Shown here: positions 41,262-50,260 of the stretch, piece by piece
How positions within the stretch are numbered: position 1 is the stretch's first letter
Layout of the letters: each line of letters begins with the position of its first letter
NCBI RefSeq assembly: GCF_044891285.1
Contig: NZ_JAUIYO010000005.1
Span: forward strand, 62,001 to 126,000
Length of the DNA: 64,000 nt
Direction: 5' to 3'
From: Pseudobacillus lumedeiriae
GTDB taxonomy: Bacteria > Bacillota > Bacilli > Bacillales > Domibacillaceae
Program-made: the position numbers and the translations under genes
Notes under the pieces: model-generated
Database searches by the model: none
What the model saw: only the letters and a program-made list of their open reading frames with translations
What the model was told of the DNA's origin: nothing

Positions 41262-42128
41262 ATGAGTCAACAAGAACAAAAACAAACATTTCCGAAACAG
41301 CATCAAGACGTACAGCCCGGAAAAACAGAGCTAATGAATCCAAAACCTGATCACATTTGCGATGATTATAAGGGCAGCGGTAAGCTATCAGGCAAAAAAG
41401 CGTTATTTACAGGAGCAGACAGCGGTATCGGACGGGCAGCAGCTATTTATTATGCCCGGGAAGGTGCAGATGTCGCCATTGTTTATTTAAATGAGCATGA
41501 AGATGCAAACGAAACAAAAAAATTAATCGAACAAGAAGGCCAGAAATGCCTGCTTATTTCAGGTGATATCGGCTCTGAAGATTTTTGTGAAGAAGCCGTT
41601 CAAAAAACGTTGGATTCGTTTGGTCAAATTGATATTCTTGTCAACAATGCCGGCGAACAGCATCCGCAGAACAGCCTGCTCGATATTACGGCCGAACAAC
41701 TGGAAAAGACCTTTCGAACGAATATTTTCGGCTATTTTTATATGACAAAAGCCGTGCTGCCACATCTGAAAAAAGGAGCAAGCATTATTAATACAGCTTC
41801 GATTACAGCCTATCAAGGCAACCCAACGCTAATTGATTATTCAGCCACGAAAGGAGCTATTGTATCGTTTACACGTTCTCTTGCCATGTCACTTGCTAAA
41901 GATGGCATTCGCGTCAACGGCGTAGCTCCCGGCCCCATTTGGACGCCTCTTATTCCTTCTACTTTTTCTGCTGAAAAGGTGGGAGCATTCGGTGCGGACA
42001 CACCATTTGGACGTGCAGGACAGCCAGCTGAACTAGCACCTGCTTATGTGTTTTTGGCAAGCAATGACTCCAGCTACATGTCCGGCCAGATGATCCATAT
42101 TAATGGCGGAACGATTGTAAACGGATAA
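41262..42128 (+). CDS. SDR-family oxidoreductase, general stress protein 39-like
   Basis: A 288-residue classical short-chain dehydrogenase with an N-terminal extension of about 45 residues typical of the YdaD (GS39)/YhdF/YhxD group. The cofactor motif is ALFTGADSGIGRAAA, then LVNNAGEQHPQ, the catalytic Ser segment ASIINTASITAYQG, and YSATK with catalytic Tyr and Lys. VNGVAPGPIWTPLIPS follows. The substrate is unknown. A sigma-B-like promoter suggests stress induction. AGGGGTG precedes the ATG. I leave the symbol blank because several paralogues fit. Confidence 0.88.
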   Translation: MSQQEQKQTFPKQHQDVQPGKTELMNPKPDHICDDYKGSGKLSGKKALFTGADSGIGRAAAIYYAREGADVAIVYLNEHEDANETKKLIEQEGQKCLLISGDIGSEDFCEEAVQKTLDSFGQIDILVNNAGEQHPQNSLLDITAEQLEKTFRTNIFGYFYMTKAVLPHLKKGASIINTASITAYQGNPTLIDYSATKGAIVSFTRSLAMSLAKDGIRVNGVAPGPIWTPLIPSTFSAEKVGAFGADTPFGRAGQPAELAPAYVFLASNDSSYMSGQMIHINGGTIVNG

Positions 42129-42138
42129 AATATCACAA

Positions 42139-42194
42139 CAAAAAAACTGAGGATGTCCTAAAAGTCTTATCCTTTGGACATCCTCAGTTTTTTC
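42139..42194. terminator. Bidirectional terminator between the SDR and amylase-like genes
   Basis: AAAAAACTGAGGATGTCC and GGACATCCTCAGTTTTTT form a perfect 18-pair stem around a 17-base loop, ending both convergent transcripts. Confidence 0.92.
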
Positions 42195-42230
42195 TATCGG
42201 GCGGTCATGGAGCCCATAAACAAAATAGTG

Positions 42231-43739
42231 TTAGTCATTGCTGGCACGTGCTGCTTTTCCCCGTTTCCAAACGAGATAAATGAAGATCATAAAAATGACA
42301 TACACAGCAGCAAGTGCTGTGATAAACAACTTATTCACGCCCGTTTTTTCAGCTAATGCAAATATCTCAGATTCCTCTCTGTCGATGATGAGCGTAAATT
42401 TCTCTTCTTCCGGACGAACCATGCCGCCGGAAAGTAAACCGCGCAGCTCTTTATTTCCATTCAGTTCTTCGGCAGGAATAACGACTTTTTGCGCTTTATC
42501 AGAGTTATTAACGGCTACTACGATCGTTTCATCTTGATATTGCCGTTTAAAGACGGTCATGCCATCTTTATCATAGATCGGTTCATAGGTTCCTTTTGTC
42601 AACGCCGGCAGTTTCTGACGCAATTCACTAACCTTCTTCATATGATCAATTAATTCCTGATCTTCTTTGAAGCTCAGCAGGCGATGGCTTTCGACTCCTT
42701 CTTCCCCATTAAGGGCGACTTCTGAACCGTAATAAACAACTGGAAATCCGGGTATTGTATATAAATAAGTGAACGCCAGCATCCAGCGTGTGCCAGGAAA
42801 CATATTTTCCTGCTCTATCATTTTTGTAAAACGAGCCGTTTTGTTAGAATCAAAATAATTTGCTGATAAGAAAGAATCTTTTTCTGTCGTTTCGTTCAGC
42901 AGGGAAGCACTTTGATCAGAAGGCTGATTCACCGTTTTAAACTGTTCCCGCAGCGAAGCAGATAGTTTAGCATTCATCATGCTGTCTATTCCTGCCTCCT
43001 TAAAGCGCTCTATGTCCTCTTCTTCACTGCCTTCACCAAGCAAAAAGAAAGAGCTTTTTTGCTGCTTCACTTCTTTTGAAAAGTCTTGCAGGAAAGAAAT
43101 TGGGGAATGAACAGCATCGCTTAAATAGTAGCCATCCACGTCCGTTTTTTCGATCCACCACTTGCCCACTTTCATTAGTTCCTGTTTCACGGCCTCATTT
43201 TCTAGATTGAGCACAGCCATCGGTCCGAGCCATTTTTCTTCTTGCTGTTCGCTTTTCGCTCTAAACCACTCCGCTTTCCCTGTGTCCTTCACCCATGGAT
43301 GGGCAGGACTGACCCGTGTAATCGGAAAATCTACGATCACTTTCATGCCGCGATCATGCGCTTCTTTGACAAGTTGCTGCAATTCTTTCAGCGAACCAAA
43401 TTGTTTGTTTGTTTCATAGAAATCAGTTATCCAGTAGCCATGATATCCAGCGTCGGCATTTTGGAAAACCGGACTAATAATAATGGAAGTAAACCCCATA
43501 TCTTTTATGTAATCTAATTTGGATGCTGCACCTGTAAAATCTCCACCTTGATACGCGTGCATATCATTGTTATTTATTTCTGTATCGTTTTTATTATCCC
43601 CATTATAAAAACGATCGGTCATTAAATAATACATCGTTTCATCTTGCCACGTTCGTTCTTCTTTTTCTACAGCGCCGACAGGAAAGGCGTATAAAAGAAG
43701 AAACGGCAATAAGACGAGCGAGCATAGTTTCTTTTTCAC
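42231..43739 (-). CDS. Membrane-anchored GH13 amylase-like protein with degenerate active site
   Basis: A 502-residue exported protein: signal peptide (residues 1-23, ending VGA), a GH13 alpha-amylase-like barrel (about 30-380), a beta C-domain (about 385-463), and a C-terminal membrane helix (470-490) with basic tail KRGKAARA. The fold is clear (MTDRFYNGDNKND, YHGYWITDFY, PGTRWMLAFTYLYTIPGFPVVYYGSE), but catalytic motifs are broken. The DFVVNH motif reads DFPITR, the nucleophile motif GYRLD reads GYYLS (Ser207), and NHD reads SNK (Lys300). Only general acid Glu236 in LLGE remains. I infer a pseudoenzyme, perhaps glycan-binding. The frame is intact, so it is not a pseudogene. It lies convergent with the SDR gene. 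Confidence 0.85.
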   Translation of the reverse strand: MKKKLCSLVLLPFLLLYAFPVGAVEKEERTWQDETMYYLMTDRFYNGDNKNDTEINNNDMHAYQGGDFTGAASKLDYIKDMGFTSIIISPVFQNADAGYHGYWITDFYETNKQFGSLKELQQLVKEAHDRGMKVIVDFPITRVSPAHPWVKDTGKAEWFRAKSEQQEEKWLGPMAVLNLENEAVKQELMKVGKWWIEKTDVDGYYLSDAVHSPISFLQDFSKEVKQQKSSFFLLGEGSEEEDIERFKEAGIDSMMNAKLSASLREQFKTVNQPSDQSASLLNETTEKDSFLSANYFDSNKTARFTKMIEQENMFPGTRWMLAFTYLYTIPGFPVVYYGSEVALNGEEGVESHRLLSFKEDQELIDHMKKVSELRQKLPALTKGTYEPIYDKDGMTVFKRQYQDETIVVAVNNSDKAQKVVIPAEELNGNKELRGLLSGGMVRPEEEKFTLIIDREESEIFALAEKTGVNKLFITALAAVYVIFMIFIYLVWKRGKAARASND

Positions 43740-43922
43740 TTCCGCTTCCCCCTACAATAAATGATCATATCGCTTCTTAGATTACGCTTTTCCACGACTG
43801 CCGTCAAACGCAAAAAAGAAAGTTCATTAAATCTACAAGGATTAAACATCCATGTCCCACTTAGATGCAGAATCGTTCTATTAGCCACGTTATCCATCAT
43901 GTGATAATGATTACCCTTCTGC

Positions 43923-43962
43923 AAAAAAAGCTGCCCCGCCTTATGAAGCAGGTACAGCCTTT
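43923..43962 (-). terminator. Probable terminator after yisL
   Basis: On the minus strand AAAGGCTGTACCTGC, TTCATAA, and GGCGGGGCAGC form an imperfect stem followed by TTTTTTTG. It starts about 14 bases after the yisL stop. It fills the yisL-amylase gap together with AT-rich DNA. Confidence 0.65.
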
Positions 43963-43976
43963 CTCTAAATGATCCA

Positions 43977-44339
43977 TCAAGCAAAGAAATTCAAGCCCAT
44001 TGGCAGTTTGAATCCTAAGTAAAGAGTGACGATCAGCAAAACAATGGCGCCGATCAGTACTTTGCTCGTTTCTTTTCCTTTTTTCTTGCGGACGAGCACC
44101 ATTTCCATGAGCCCGATTGTTAATAAGCCGGCAAGCATCTTCATGCCATACAGCATATCGTTAATGCTGTGATGTCGAATAAAGAGAAGTACACCGGTTA
44201 CTAATACGAGTACGTAAAATAGCCTCAATGCCATATGAGCACCCGTTGAATATTTACCAAGAGCGATAAAAAATAAAATAATCGCGATCACCCATGTTGT
44301 GATATGTAAATGGGTACTGTTAAAAAATAAACTTTCCAT
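43977..44339 (-). CDS. yisL: YisL family membrane protein (UPF0344)
   Basis: A 120-residue protein with four membrane helices, beginning MESLFFNSTHLHITTWVIAI, with the family segments LGKYSTGAHMALRLFYVLVL and the RHHSINDMLYGMKMLAGLL stretch, and ending LYLGFKLPMGLNFFA. This matches YisL of B. subtilis in length and pattern. The function is unknown. AGGAGGGGGA precedes the ATG. It lies downstream of yisK on the same strand, as in B. subtilis. Confidence 0.9.
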   Translation of the reverse strand: MESLFFNSTHLHITTWVIAIILFFIALGKYSTGAHMALRLFYVLVLVTGVLLFIRHHSINDMLYGMKMLAGLLTIGLMEMVLVRKKKGKETSKVLIGAIVLLIVTLYLGFKLPMGLNFFA

Positions 44340-44415
44340 GTCAGTCCCCCTCCTTTCTGCTTTTCCTTTCTATAGTATCATTTTGGCAAAAGAGAAGGAA
44401 AGATTGTACTACGCG

Positions 44416-45321
44416 TTATTGGACTTTATTTGACAATGTACCAATTTGTTCAATATTAATCTCAATTGTGTCTTCTGATTTCAAAAAGTTCGGCGGATTC
44501 ATCCCTTGACCTACTCCTGCCGGGGTACCTGTCGCAATGATATCACCAGGCTCGAGTGTCATCCCTTCAGAAAGTGTAGAAATGATTTCATCAATCGGGA
44601 AAATCAAATACTCCGTGTTAGACTGCTGACGTACTTCTCCATTTACTTTTGTTTCAATGTTCAAGCGGTGCGGATCCTGCACTTCATCTTTTGAAACGAT
44701 CCACGGCCCCATTGGACAAGTGCCGTCTAGGCTTTTGCCAAGAAAAAACTGCTTATGACGCTTTTGAATATCGCGGGCTGTCACATCGTTAATAATCGTG
44801 TAGCCAAAAATATAGTCAAGCGCTTCTTCTCTTGGAATATCCTTTCCTTTTTTACCGATAATGACGCCAAGTTCTCCTTCATAATCAAGCGTTTCCGTCA
44901 AATGAGCATGAGCGGGGATTGGTTCATTCGATGCAATGACAGAAGTAGGCGCTTTCGTAAACACCATTAGATCGGTTGGAATGCTTTCTACGCCACCCAT
45001 TTCAATGGCATGATCGCGATAGTTTTTCCCAATGCACATAATATTCTTTAATGGTCGCGGAATTGGAGCCAGCCACTCAACTTCTTCTGCAGAAATAGCC
45101 GTTGCTTTCGTTTCTTTTTCTCCAGCAGCTTTTAGCCATTGTTTCACTTGCTGAGTGAACTCTTCTCCAGAAGCAATGCCTTCAACCAGTGTATTTGGAA
45201 GCGTTCTTTTTCCAGACACACTTTCTTCTAATGCCGGCACGTTCCAGATCACTTTTTCTTCCTCCATATATACCCCATACGTTTCTTGTCCATTTACACG
45301 ATAGCTAATCCATTTCATCAT
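44416..45321 (-). CDS. yisK: Fumarylacetoacetate hydrolase family protein YisK
   Basis: A 301-residue FAH-fold hydrolase or decarboxylase. The core begins IPRPLKNIMCIGKNYRDHAIEM. The metal ligands are in TLDYEGELGVIIG (two Glu) and NDVTARDIQKRHKQFFLGKSLD (Asp, catalytic Lys). GTPAGVGQGMNPPNFLK completes the pocket. YisK of B. subtilis decarboxylates oxaloacetate and interacts with the cytoskeletal protein Mbl. An N-terminal domain of about 95 residues precedes the core, as in YisK. The ribosome site is AAAGGGGG. Confidence 0.9.
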   Translation of the reverse strand: MMKWISYRVNGQETYGVYMEEEKVIWNVPALEESVSGKRTLPNTLVEGIASGEEFTQQVKQWLKAAGEKETKATAISAEEVEWLAPIPRPLKNIMCIGKNYRDHAIEMGGVESIPTDLMVFTKAPTSVIASNEPIPAHAHLTETLDYEGELGVIIGKKGKDIPREEALDYIFGYTIINDVTARDIQKRHKQFFLGKSLDGTCPMGPWIVSKDEVQDPHRLNIETKVNGEVRQQSNTEYLIFPIDEIISTLSEGMTLEPGDIIATGTPAGVGQGMNPPNFLKSEDTIEINIEQIGTLSNKVQ

Positions 45322-45332
45322 GTGCTCCCCCT

Positions 45333-46517
45333 TTATTGATGATCGACTTTTCCTTCTTTTTGAAACCCATAAGTAACTTTACGCCATAACGCTTCCACCG
45401 GCCCCCGCTTACACTTGGATAACCATAGTTCAGAGAAAATCACCTGTCCAGCAAAGATAGCAACGGCAATCCAAACACCCGTAGAAAGTTTGATCTGACC
45501 ATACAAATCAAAACCATAATGGTAAAAAAGCAGCGTACCAATGATTGATTGCAGCAAATAATTGGTTAATGACATTCTGCCAGCAGCTGCAAACGGCTTC
45601 AAAAACTTGCCTGCTCCTCTCAACGAACTGGTCCAAATGACAAGTGCCGCATAGCTGACAGCGAGAAGCGGGCCGCCGACAGAATCTTGAATATATACGT
45701 AAGCAAGATTCGGCTCAAGAACATGCGGCATCGCTTTTAAAATAATCCCTGTCACAAAAAAAGAGATAAAAACACCAAAAGCAACAGCCGGACGCTCTTG
45801 CCCTCTCTTAAATACTTGCAGCTTCTGTGCACCTGCCCCGATAAGAAAGTGCGGGAAAATAGCAATGAGCTGCATCCAAAATGCGGCTGGCCCATTCGTA
45901 AGCAGCCAGTCCGCTGCCCTTTGTTTCGTGATTTCTGTAAAGGTGCCGCTGCTATAAGCAGCAATAGAACTCTCAATGCCGCCTATATCCGTCCAATGCA
46001 GTGCGCTCGTCGGATCAACAGCCGCCATGAGAACGAGCAGGATACTCAAGAATACATTTGGCAAAAACAATAAAAGACTACCTATGATAATTAATATTTT
46101 TCCAGAAAGCCGTAAAAACAGCAACAATAAACATCCAAAGACCGCATAATTGATTAAAATATCACCCGGCCAGATAAAAAAAGCATGAATAACGCCAATC
46201 AATAGTAAAAAAGCAAAGCGGCGAATGCCCGCCGCTGTATACGACCTGCCGCTTTCAATAGCATGTTCCCTTTGCATCGCTGCTCCGAAGCCAAACATCA
46301 TCGCAAACAGCGGATAAAAACTCCCTTGTATAAACAAATCAATCCAGCGATAATGCCAGGCATCTTCTGCCCCTTTCCACCATTCATAAGGATCATAATA
46401 CAAGTAAGGTGAATGAAAAGAAATCATATTTACTATGAAAATACCTAACAGTGCTAAGCCCCGTAAGCTATCCAGCGCTGTAATACGCTGTTCTTCTTTC
46501 ATCGGTGTTAATTGCAC
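45333..46517 (-). CDS. DUF418 family membrane protein (YeiB/YxaH type)
   Basis: A 394-residue membrane protein with about nine or ten helices. The N-terminal family motif is RITALDSLRGLALLGIFIVN. The Cterminal DUF418 domain contains FAAAGRMSLTNYLLQSIIGTLLFYHYG and GPVEALWRKVTYG. The function is unknown; relatives may be acyl or ion transporters. I chose the GTG at 46517, nine bases after GGGAGG, over an upstream GTG at 46541 that overlaps the ribosome site; an ATG at 46502 is also possible. It lies 26 bases after addA and just before yisK, so it may be co-transcribed with both. Confidence 0.82.
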   Translation of the reverse strand: MQLTPMKEEQRITALDSLRGLALLGIFIVNMISFHSPYLYYDPYEWWKGAEDAWHYRWIDLFIQGSFYPLFAMMFGFGAAMQREHAIESGRSYTAAGIRRFAFLLLIGVIHAFFIWPGDILINYAVFGCLLLLFLRLSGKILIIIGSLLLFLPNVFLSILLVLMAAVDPTSALHWTDIGGIESSIAAYSSGTFTEITKQRAADWLLTNGPAAFWMQLIAIFPHFLIGAGAQKLQVFKRGQERPAVAFGVFISFFVTGIILKAMPHVLEPNLAYVYIQDSVGGPLLAVSYAALVIWTSSLRGAGKFLKPFAAAGRMSLTNYLLQSIIGTLLFYHYGFDLYGQIKLSTGVWIAVAIFAGQVIFSELWLSKCKRGPVEALWRKVTYGFQKEGKVDHQ

Positions 46518-46543
46518 ACATTTCGTCCTCCCATTACACACGA

Positions 46544-49500
46544 TCAGCTATCAACCTCAAGCAAATGTGCCCCATCAAAAAAGAAGAGAAACTTTTTATC
46601 CACTTTCCGCTTCCATATTTGTTCGATAGCTTGTGCATACAAATTGATTTGCACACGGTAGCGTTTTTCAAGAATCGGTCCAGCCTGCTCCATTCCTCCT
46701 GGAAAACGCCCGGTTATTTTGTCTGTTTTATAATCAAGCAAGTATAATTTTTCGTCTTTTTCAATGAGACAGTCGATCACTCCCTGAACGATGATGATTT
46801 CTTCTGGCCCTTCCCATTCAGGGTAACATTCGTCCGCCTTCACGCCCATGTTAAATGGGATTTCTCTGTGTACACGGTCAGCCTGCAGTAACGCCTGTCC
46901 AAGGTCCGTTTGGAAAAAGACAGCTATTTTTTCAGGGTCAACTGCCGCCGTCTGCTCAGCAGTTAGCAGCTCTCGCGTAATCAGTTCGCTTAACAGCCGT
47001 TGGATGTCTTCCACCTCAGGCTGCTTCTCCAATGATACGTGCTGCATGACCGTATGAAGAGCTGTTCCCGCTTCCGCTGGCGATAGTGTCTTTTCCTGCA
47101 TAAACGAAGGCCGACGAAAAATAGGACGCTGGTATTCTCTAGAAATATCAATTCCCGCCCCTTCATTAAAGATGTCATTCATCCGTTTTAAATCAGAAAC
47201 CGACTGCTTTGAACGCAGATGCGTTGCAGGCTTATTTGCATATTCCCAGTTCATCCTTTTTTCAATTTCTTCTCTAAATTCAGAAGAAGCAGGAATAGGT
47301 GTAAATGACTGCACCTTCTCCAGCCAGCTGTCGCCTTCTCCCATTGGGTCAATGACTGTCTGTTGAAGAGCTGCAGCCGGCACCACTTGCACACTCCACT
47401 TCGAAGGGTGTTCCGCTAAAGCAGCCGGCACCGCTAAATGACTAGTGCCTGTCAAAGTAAAATCAACATGACGAGTAAGCGCCGGTCCTATCCAATTTAA
47501 ATAAGAGGTAGCTGCAGCTCTTGCCTCATCATCTAAAAGCCAATTCGATTGTTGGCGGGCTCTTGTCCATCTGTTTAGCTCTTTTTCTGCTTCTTTCACC
47601 GTGCCGAGCAAAAATAGCTTTTCTTTCGCCCGGGTCAATGCAACATAGAGCACACGCATTTCTTCCGCAAGCAGTTCAATCCTCTTCTTCTGTTTTAACG
47701 CGAGCTGCGGCAATGATGGATAACTGATTCTCTTCTCCGCATGAACATACTTCACACCGATGCCAAGTTCTTTATCAAGCAAATAATTTTTTCGCAAATC
47801 CATCATATTAAACGATCGATTTAAACCTGCTACGAATACGACAGGAAATTCCAGCCCTTTCGAAGCATGGATTGTCATTAGGCGAACGACATCTTCCTGT
47901 TCGCTGAGTGCACCGGCTTCTCCTAAATCATCGCCCCGGTCCTCCATCCGCTCCACAAATCGTAAGAAACGAAACAATCCACGAAAAGAAGTTTCTTCAT
48001 ATTGCCGTGCCCTGTCGTAAAGAGCGCGCAAATTAGCCTGCCTTTGCTTTCCGCCCGGCATGCCGCCGACGAAATCGTACAAGTGTGTATCACGATACAG
48101 CTGCCAAATCAATGTCGACAGTGCACCTTGACGGCCAAGGGCACGCCAGCCTAATAGTTTCTCCAAAAACTTGCTGATTTTCTCATGCAGCTGCTCATAT
48201 TGCGGTTCGGGGCGGACAGCTGCGAATGCCTGAACAGCTTCATAATAGGAGCCTGATTTGGCTGCAAGCCGAATGATGGATAACTCATTTTCCGTACAGC
48301 GGACAATAGGAGAGCGCAAGACCGAAGCAAGAGGAACATCTTGGTACGGATTATCAATCACTTTTAACAACGAAATCATCACAGCTACTTCCATCGCTTG
48401 AAAATAACCGCCTGATACTTTCGCATGGAGCGGAATGCCCGCCTGCTTGAATTCTTCTTTGATGACACCGGCCCATGTCATTGAGCGCATTAGCAGCACG
48501 ACATCCCGATATTGAATTGGGCGTTCTGTTTTTGTTTTCGGATCATACACAGGATGCCTTGATGCGACAAGTTCTTTAATCTTTTCAGCCATCCATCTCG
48601 CCTCAAGTTCAGATTGTGCTGCTTCTGCCATCTCTGGATCGTCCGAGCTATTATCCGTTTGATCAATGAGGATGGTTTCAACCGGAAACGGCATATGTTC
48701 TGGATAACTGGCCCCTTTGACAAGTTCTGCCTGCCGGTCATATTCAATTTCACCGATTTTCTCATCCATGATTTGCTTAAACAAAAAATTCGTCCCGGAC
48801 AATACTTCGGCCCGGCTTCTAAAGTTTTGCGCTAAATCAATCCGCAGGCCGCTATGTTGGCCTTTCGTTGAAAATCGTTTGTACTTGCTTAAAAATAAAT
48901 TCGGCTCCGCCTGACGGAAACGATAAATACTCTGTTTCACGTCGCCGACCATGAACAAGTTCCCGCTTTCTTCCTCACCTGACTTTAACAACTCGATAAT
49001 CGATTCTTGAACGATATTAAAATCCTGATACTCATCCAAATAGATTTCTTTAAAATGCTGCTGATAAGCAAGCGCTGCTTCAGAAGGAACATTTTCCTCT
49101 CCGGTTAAAATGGCCAGCGTAAAGTGTTCTAAATCGTTAAAATCGACGAGCCCTTTTTCTCGTTTGGCCACTTGGAATTTAAGAGTAAAGCGCTGAACAA
49201 GACGAGCAAGCGCAGCGATCGTTTCCTTCATCTCACCCATATTTTTCAAATAACTTTCCGGTTTATGAGAAAAGTATTCGTCTTGAAGCTTGCTGACAAC
49301 CTCTTTCGCCTCTGAACGCAGCACTTTTGACTGTTCGGCCAATTCCGGATCATACTCTTCCCCTTTATAGGTTTTCAGCCGGGGAAATTGAACGGTCTGC
49401 ATTTCTTCGTACAGCTTTTGCCACGATGGAAGGGCAGCACGAAGACGGCGGACCATTTGCAGTTCTGCGGCAAACATGTCTTCCCTCGGCACAGGGCCGC

Positions 49501-50260
49501 CCGGCATTTGTACCATATCGAGGCATTCCACAAGTTTCCTCTCAGCTGCTTCCAAGGAGAGATCAACCGTAAATTTTAAAGAGTCCATAAACGGCAGGCT
49601 GTCCATTTCCTCTATTCCGCCTGATACGTTATACAACTGATCAAGGCTGTCCAGCCATTCGTCAGGGCGGGGATGTGACTGCGCAAAGTCATATAATGTA
49701 TTCATCATCGTTTGCAGTTCTGCGTCACTGCGGTCATTAGAAAATGTATCAACAAGCCGGTAAAACTCTTCATTGTTTTCTCTGCCGTATTCCTCTTCAA
49801 AAAAGTCATCGAGCACTTCATCCCAAAGCAGCTTCAATTCGCCTTCATCAGCAATTCGAAAAGCAGGGTCGATATCGATTAAATAATAATATTTACGGAT
49901 GACTTCCAAGCAAAAAGAATGAAGCGTTGAAATGGATGCTTTATTTAACAGCGTCAGCTGCCGGCGCAGATGATTCGACGACGGATCTAACTCCATTTCT
50001 TTCTCCAGTGCTGCTCCGATACGCTGCCTCATTTCCGCGGCGGCCGCATTGGTGAAAGTCACGACGAGCATCTCATCAATGTTTATCGGATGATCTTTAT
50101 CTATCACTTTACGAATAATCCGCTCAACAAGAACGGCGGTCTTTCCCGAACCGGCAGCCGCAGCGACGAGAATATCTCTTCCATTCGCTGCAATTGCTTT
50201 CCACTGATCATCCGTCCACGTGGTTCCTTCTGGTTTAGCAGGAATCATTAATTCACTCAT
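46544..50260 (-). CDS. addA: ATP-dependent helicase/nuclease subunit A (AddA)
   Basis: A 1238-residue UvrD-type helicase-nuclease that with AddB processes DNA double-strand ends for recombination. Walker A is AAAAGSGKT at residues 33-41, motif II YLDEYQDFN, a further motif GDVKQSIYRFRQAEP, and motif V TIHASKGLEFPVVFVAGL. The C-terminal RecB-family nuclease domain has IVQGVIDCLIEKDEKLYLLD then YKTDKI, with the Asp and Asp-Tyr-Lys catalytic set. The start overlaps the addB end by eight bases, so translation is coupled. The sbcDC genes that follow addBA in B. subtilis are absent here. Confidence 0.95.
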   Translation of the reverse strand: MSELMIPAKPEGTTWTDDQWKAIAANGRDILVAAAAGSGKTAVLVERIIRKVIDKDHPINIDEMLVVTFTNAAAAEMRQRIGAALEKEMELDPSSNHLRRQLTLLNKASISTLHSFCLEVIRKYYYLIDIDPAFRIADEGELKLLWDEVLDDFFEEEYGRENNEEFYRLVDTFSNDRSDAELQTMMNTLYDFAQSHPRPDEWLDSLDQLYNVSGGIEEMDSLPFMDSLKFTVDLSLEAAERKLVECLDMVQMPGGPVPREDMFAAELQMVRRLRAALPSWQKLYEEMQTVQFPRLKTYKGEEYDPELAEQSKVLRSEAKEVVSKLQDEYFSHKPESYLKNMGEMKETIAALARLVQRFTLKFQVAKREKGLVDFNDLEHFTLAILTGEENVPSEAALAYQQHFKEIYLDEYQDFNIVQESIIELLKSGEEESGNLFMVGDVKQSIYRFRQAEPNLFLSKYKRFSTKGQHSGLRIDLAQNFRSRAEVLSGTNFLFKQIMDEKIGEIEYDRQAELVKGASYPEHMPFPVETILIDQTDNSSDDPEMAEAAQSELEARWMAEKIKELVASRHPVYDPKTKTERPIQYRDVVLLMRSMTWAGVIKEEFKQAGIPLHAKVSGGYFQAMEVAVMISLLKVIDNPYQDVPLASVLRSPIVRCTENELSIIRLAAKSGSYYEAVQAFAAVRPEPQYEQLHEKISKFLEKLLGWRALGRQGALSTLIWQLYRDTHLYDFVGGMPGGKQRQANLRALYDRARQYEETSFRGLFRFLRFVERMEDRGDDLGEAGALSEQEDVVRLMTIHASKGLEFPVVFVAGLNRSFNMMDLRKNYLLDKELGIGVKYVHAEKRISYPSLPQLALKQKKRIELLAEEMRVLYVALTRAKEKLFLLGTVKEAEKELNRWTRARQQSNWLLDDEARAAATSYLNWIGPALTRHVDFTLTGTSHLAVPAALAEHPSKWSVQVVPAAALQQTVIDPMGEGDSWLEKVQSFTPIPASSEFREEIEKRMNWEYANKPATHLRSKQSVSDLKRMNDIFNEGAGIDISREYQRPIFRRPSFMQEKTLSPAEAGTALHTVMQHVSLEKQPEVEDIQRLLSELITRELLTAEQTAAVDPEKIAVFFQTDLGQALLQADRVHREIPFNMGVKADECYPEWEGPEEIIIVQGVIDCLIEKDEKLYLLDYKTDKITGRFPGGMEQAGPILEKRYRVQINLYAQAIEQIWKRKVDKKFLFFFDGAHLLEVDS

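Noticed and set aside
43736..43984. An 82-residue minus-strand frame between yisL and the amylase-like gene
   Set aside because: It overlaps both neighbours, contains the yisL terminator hairpin, and has no ribosome site or recognisable composition.
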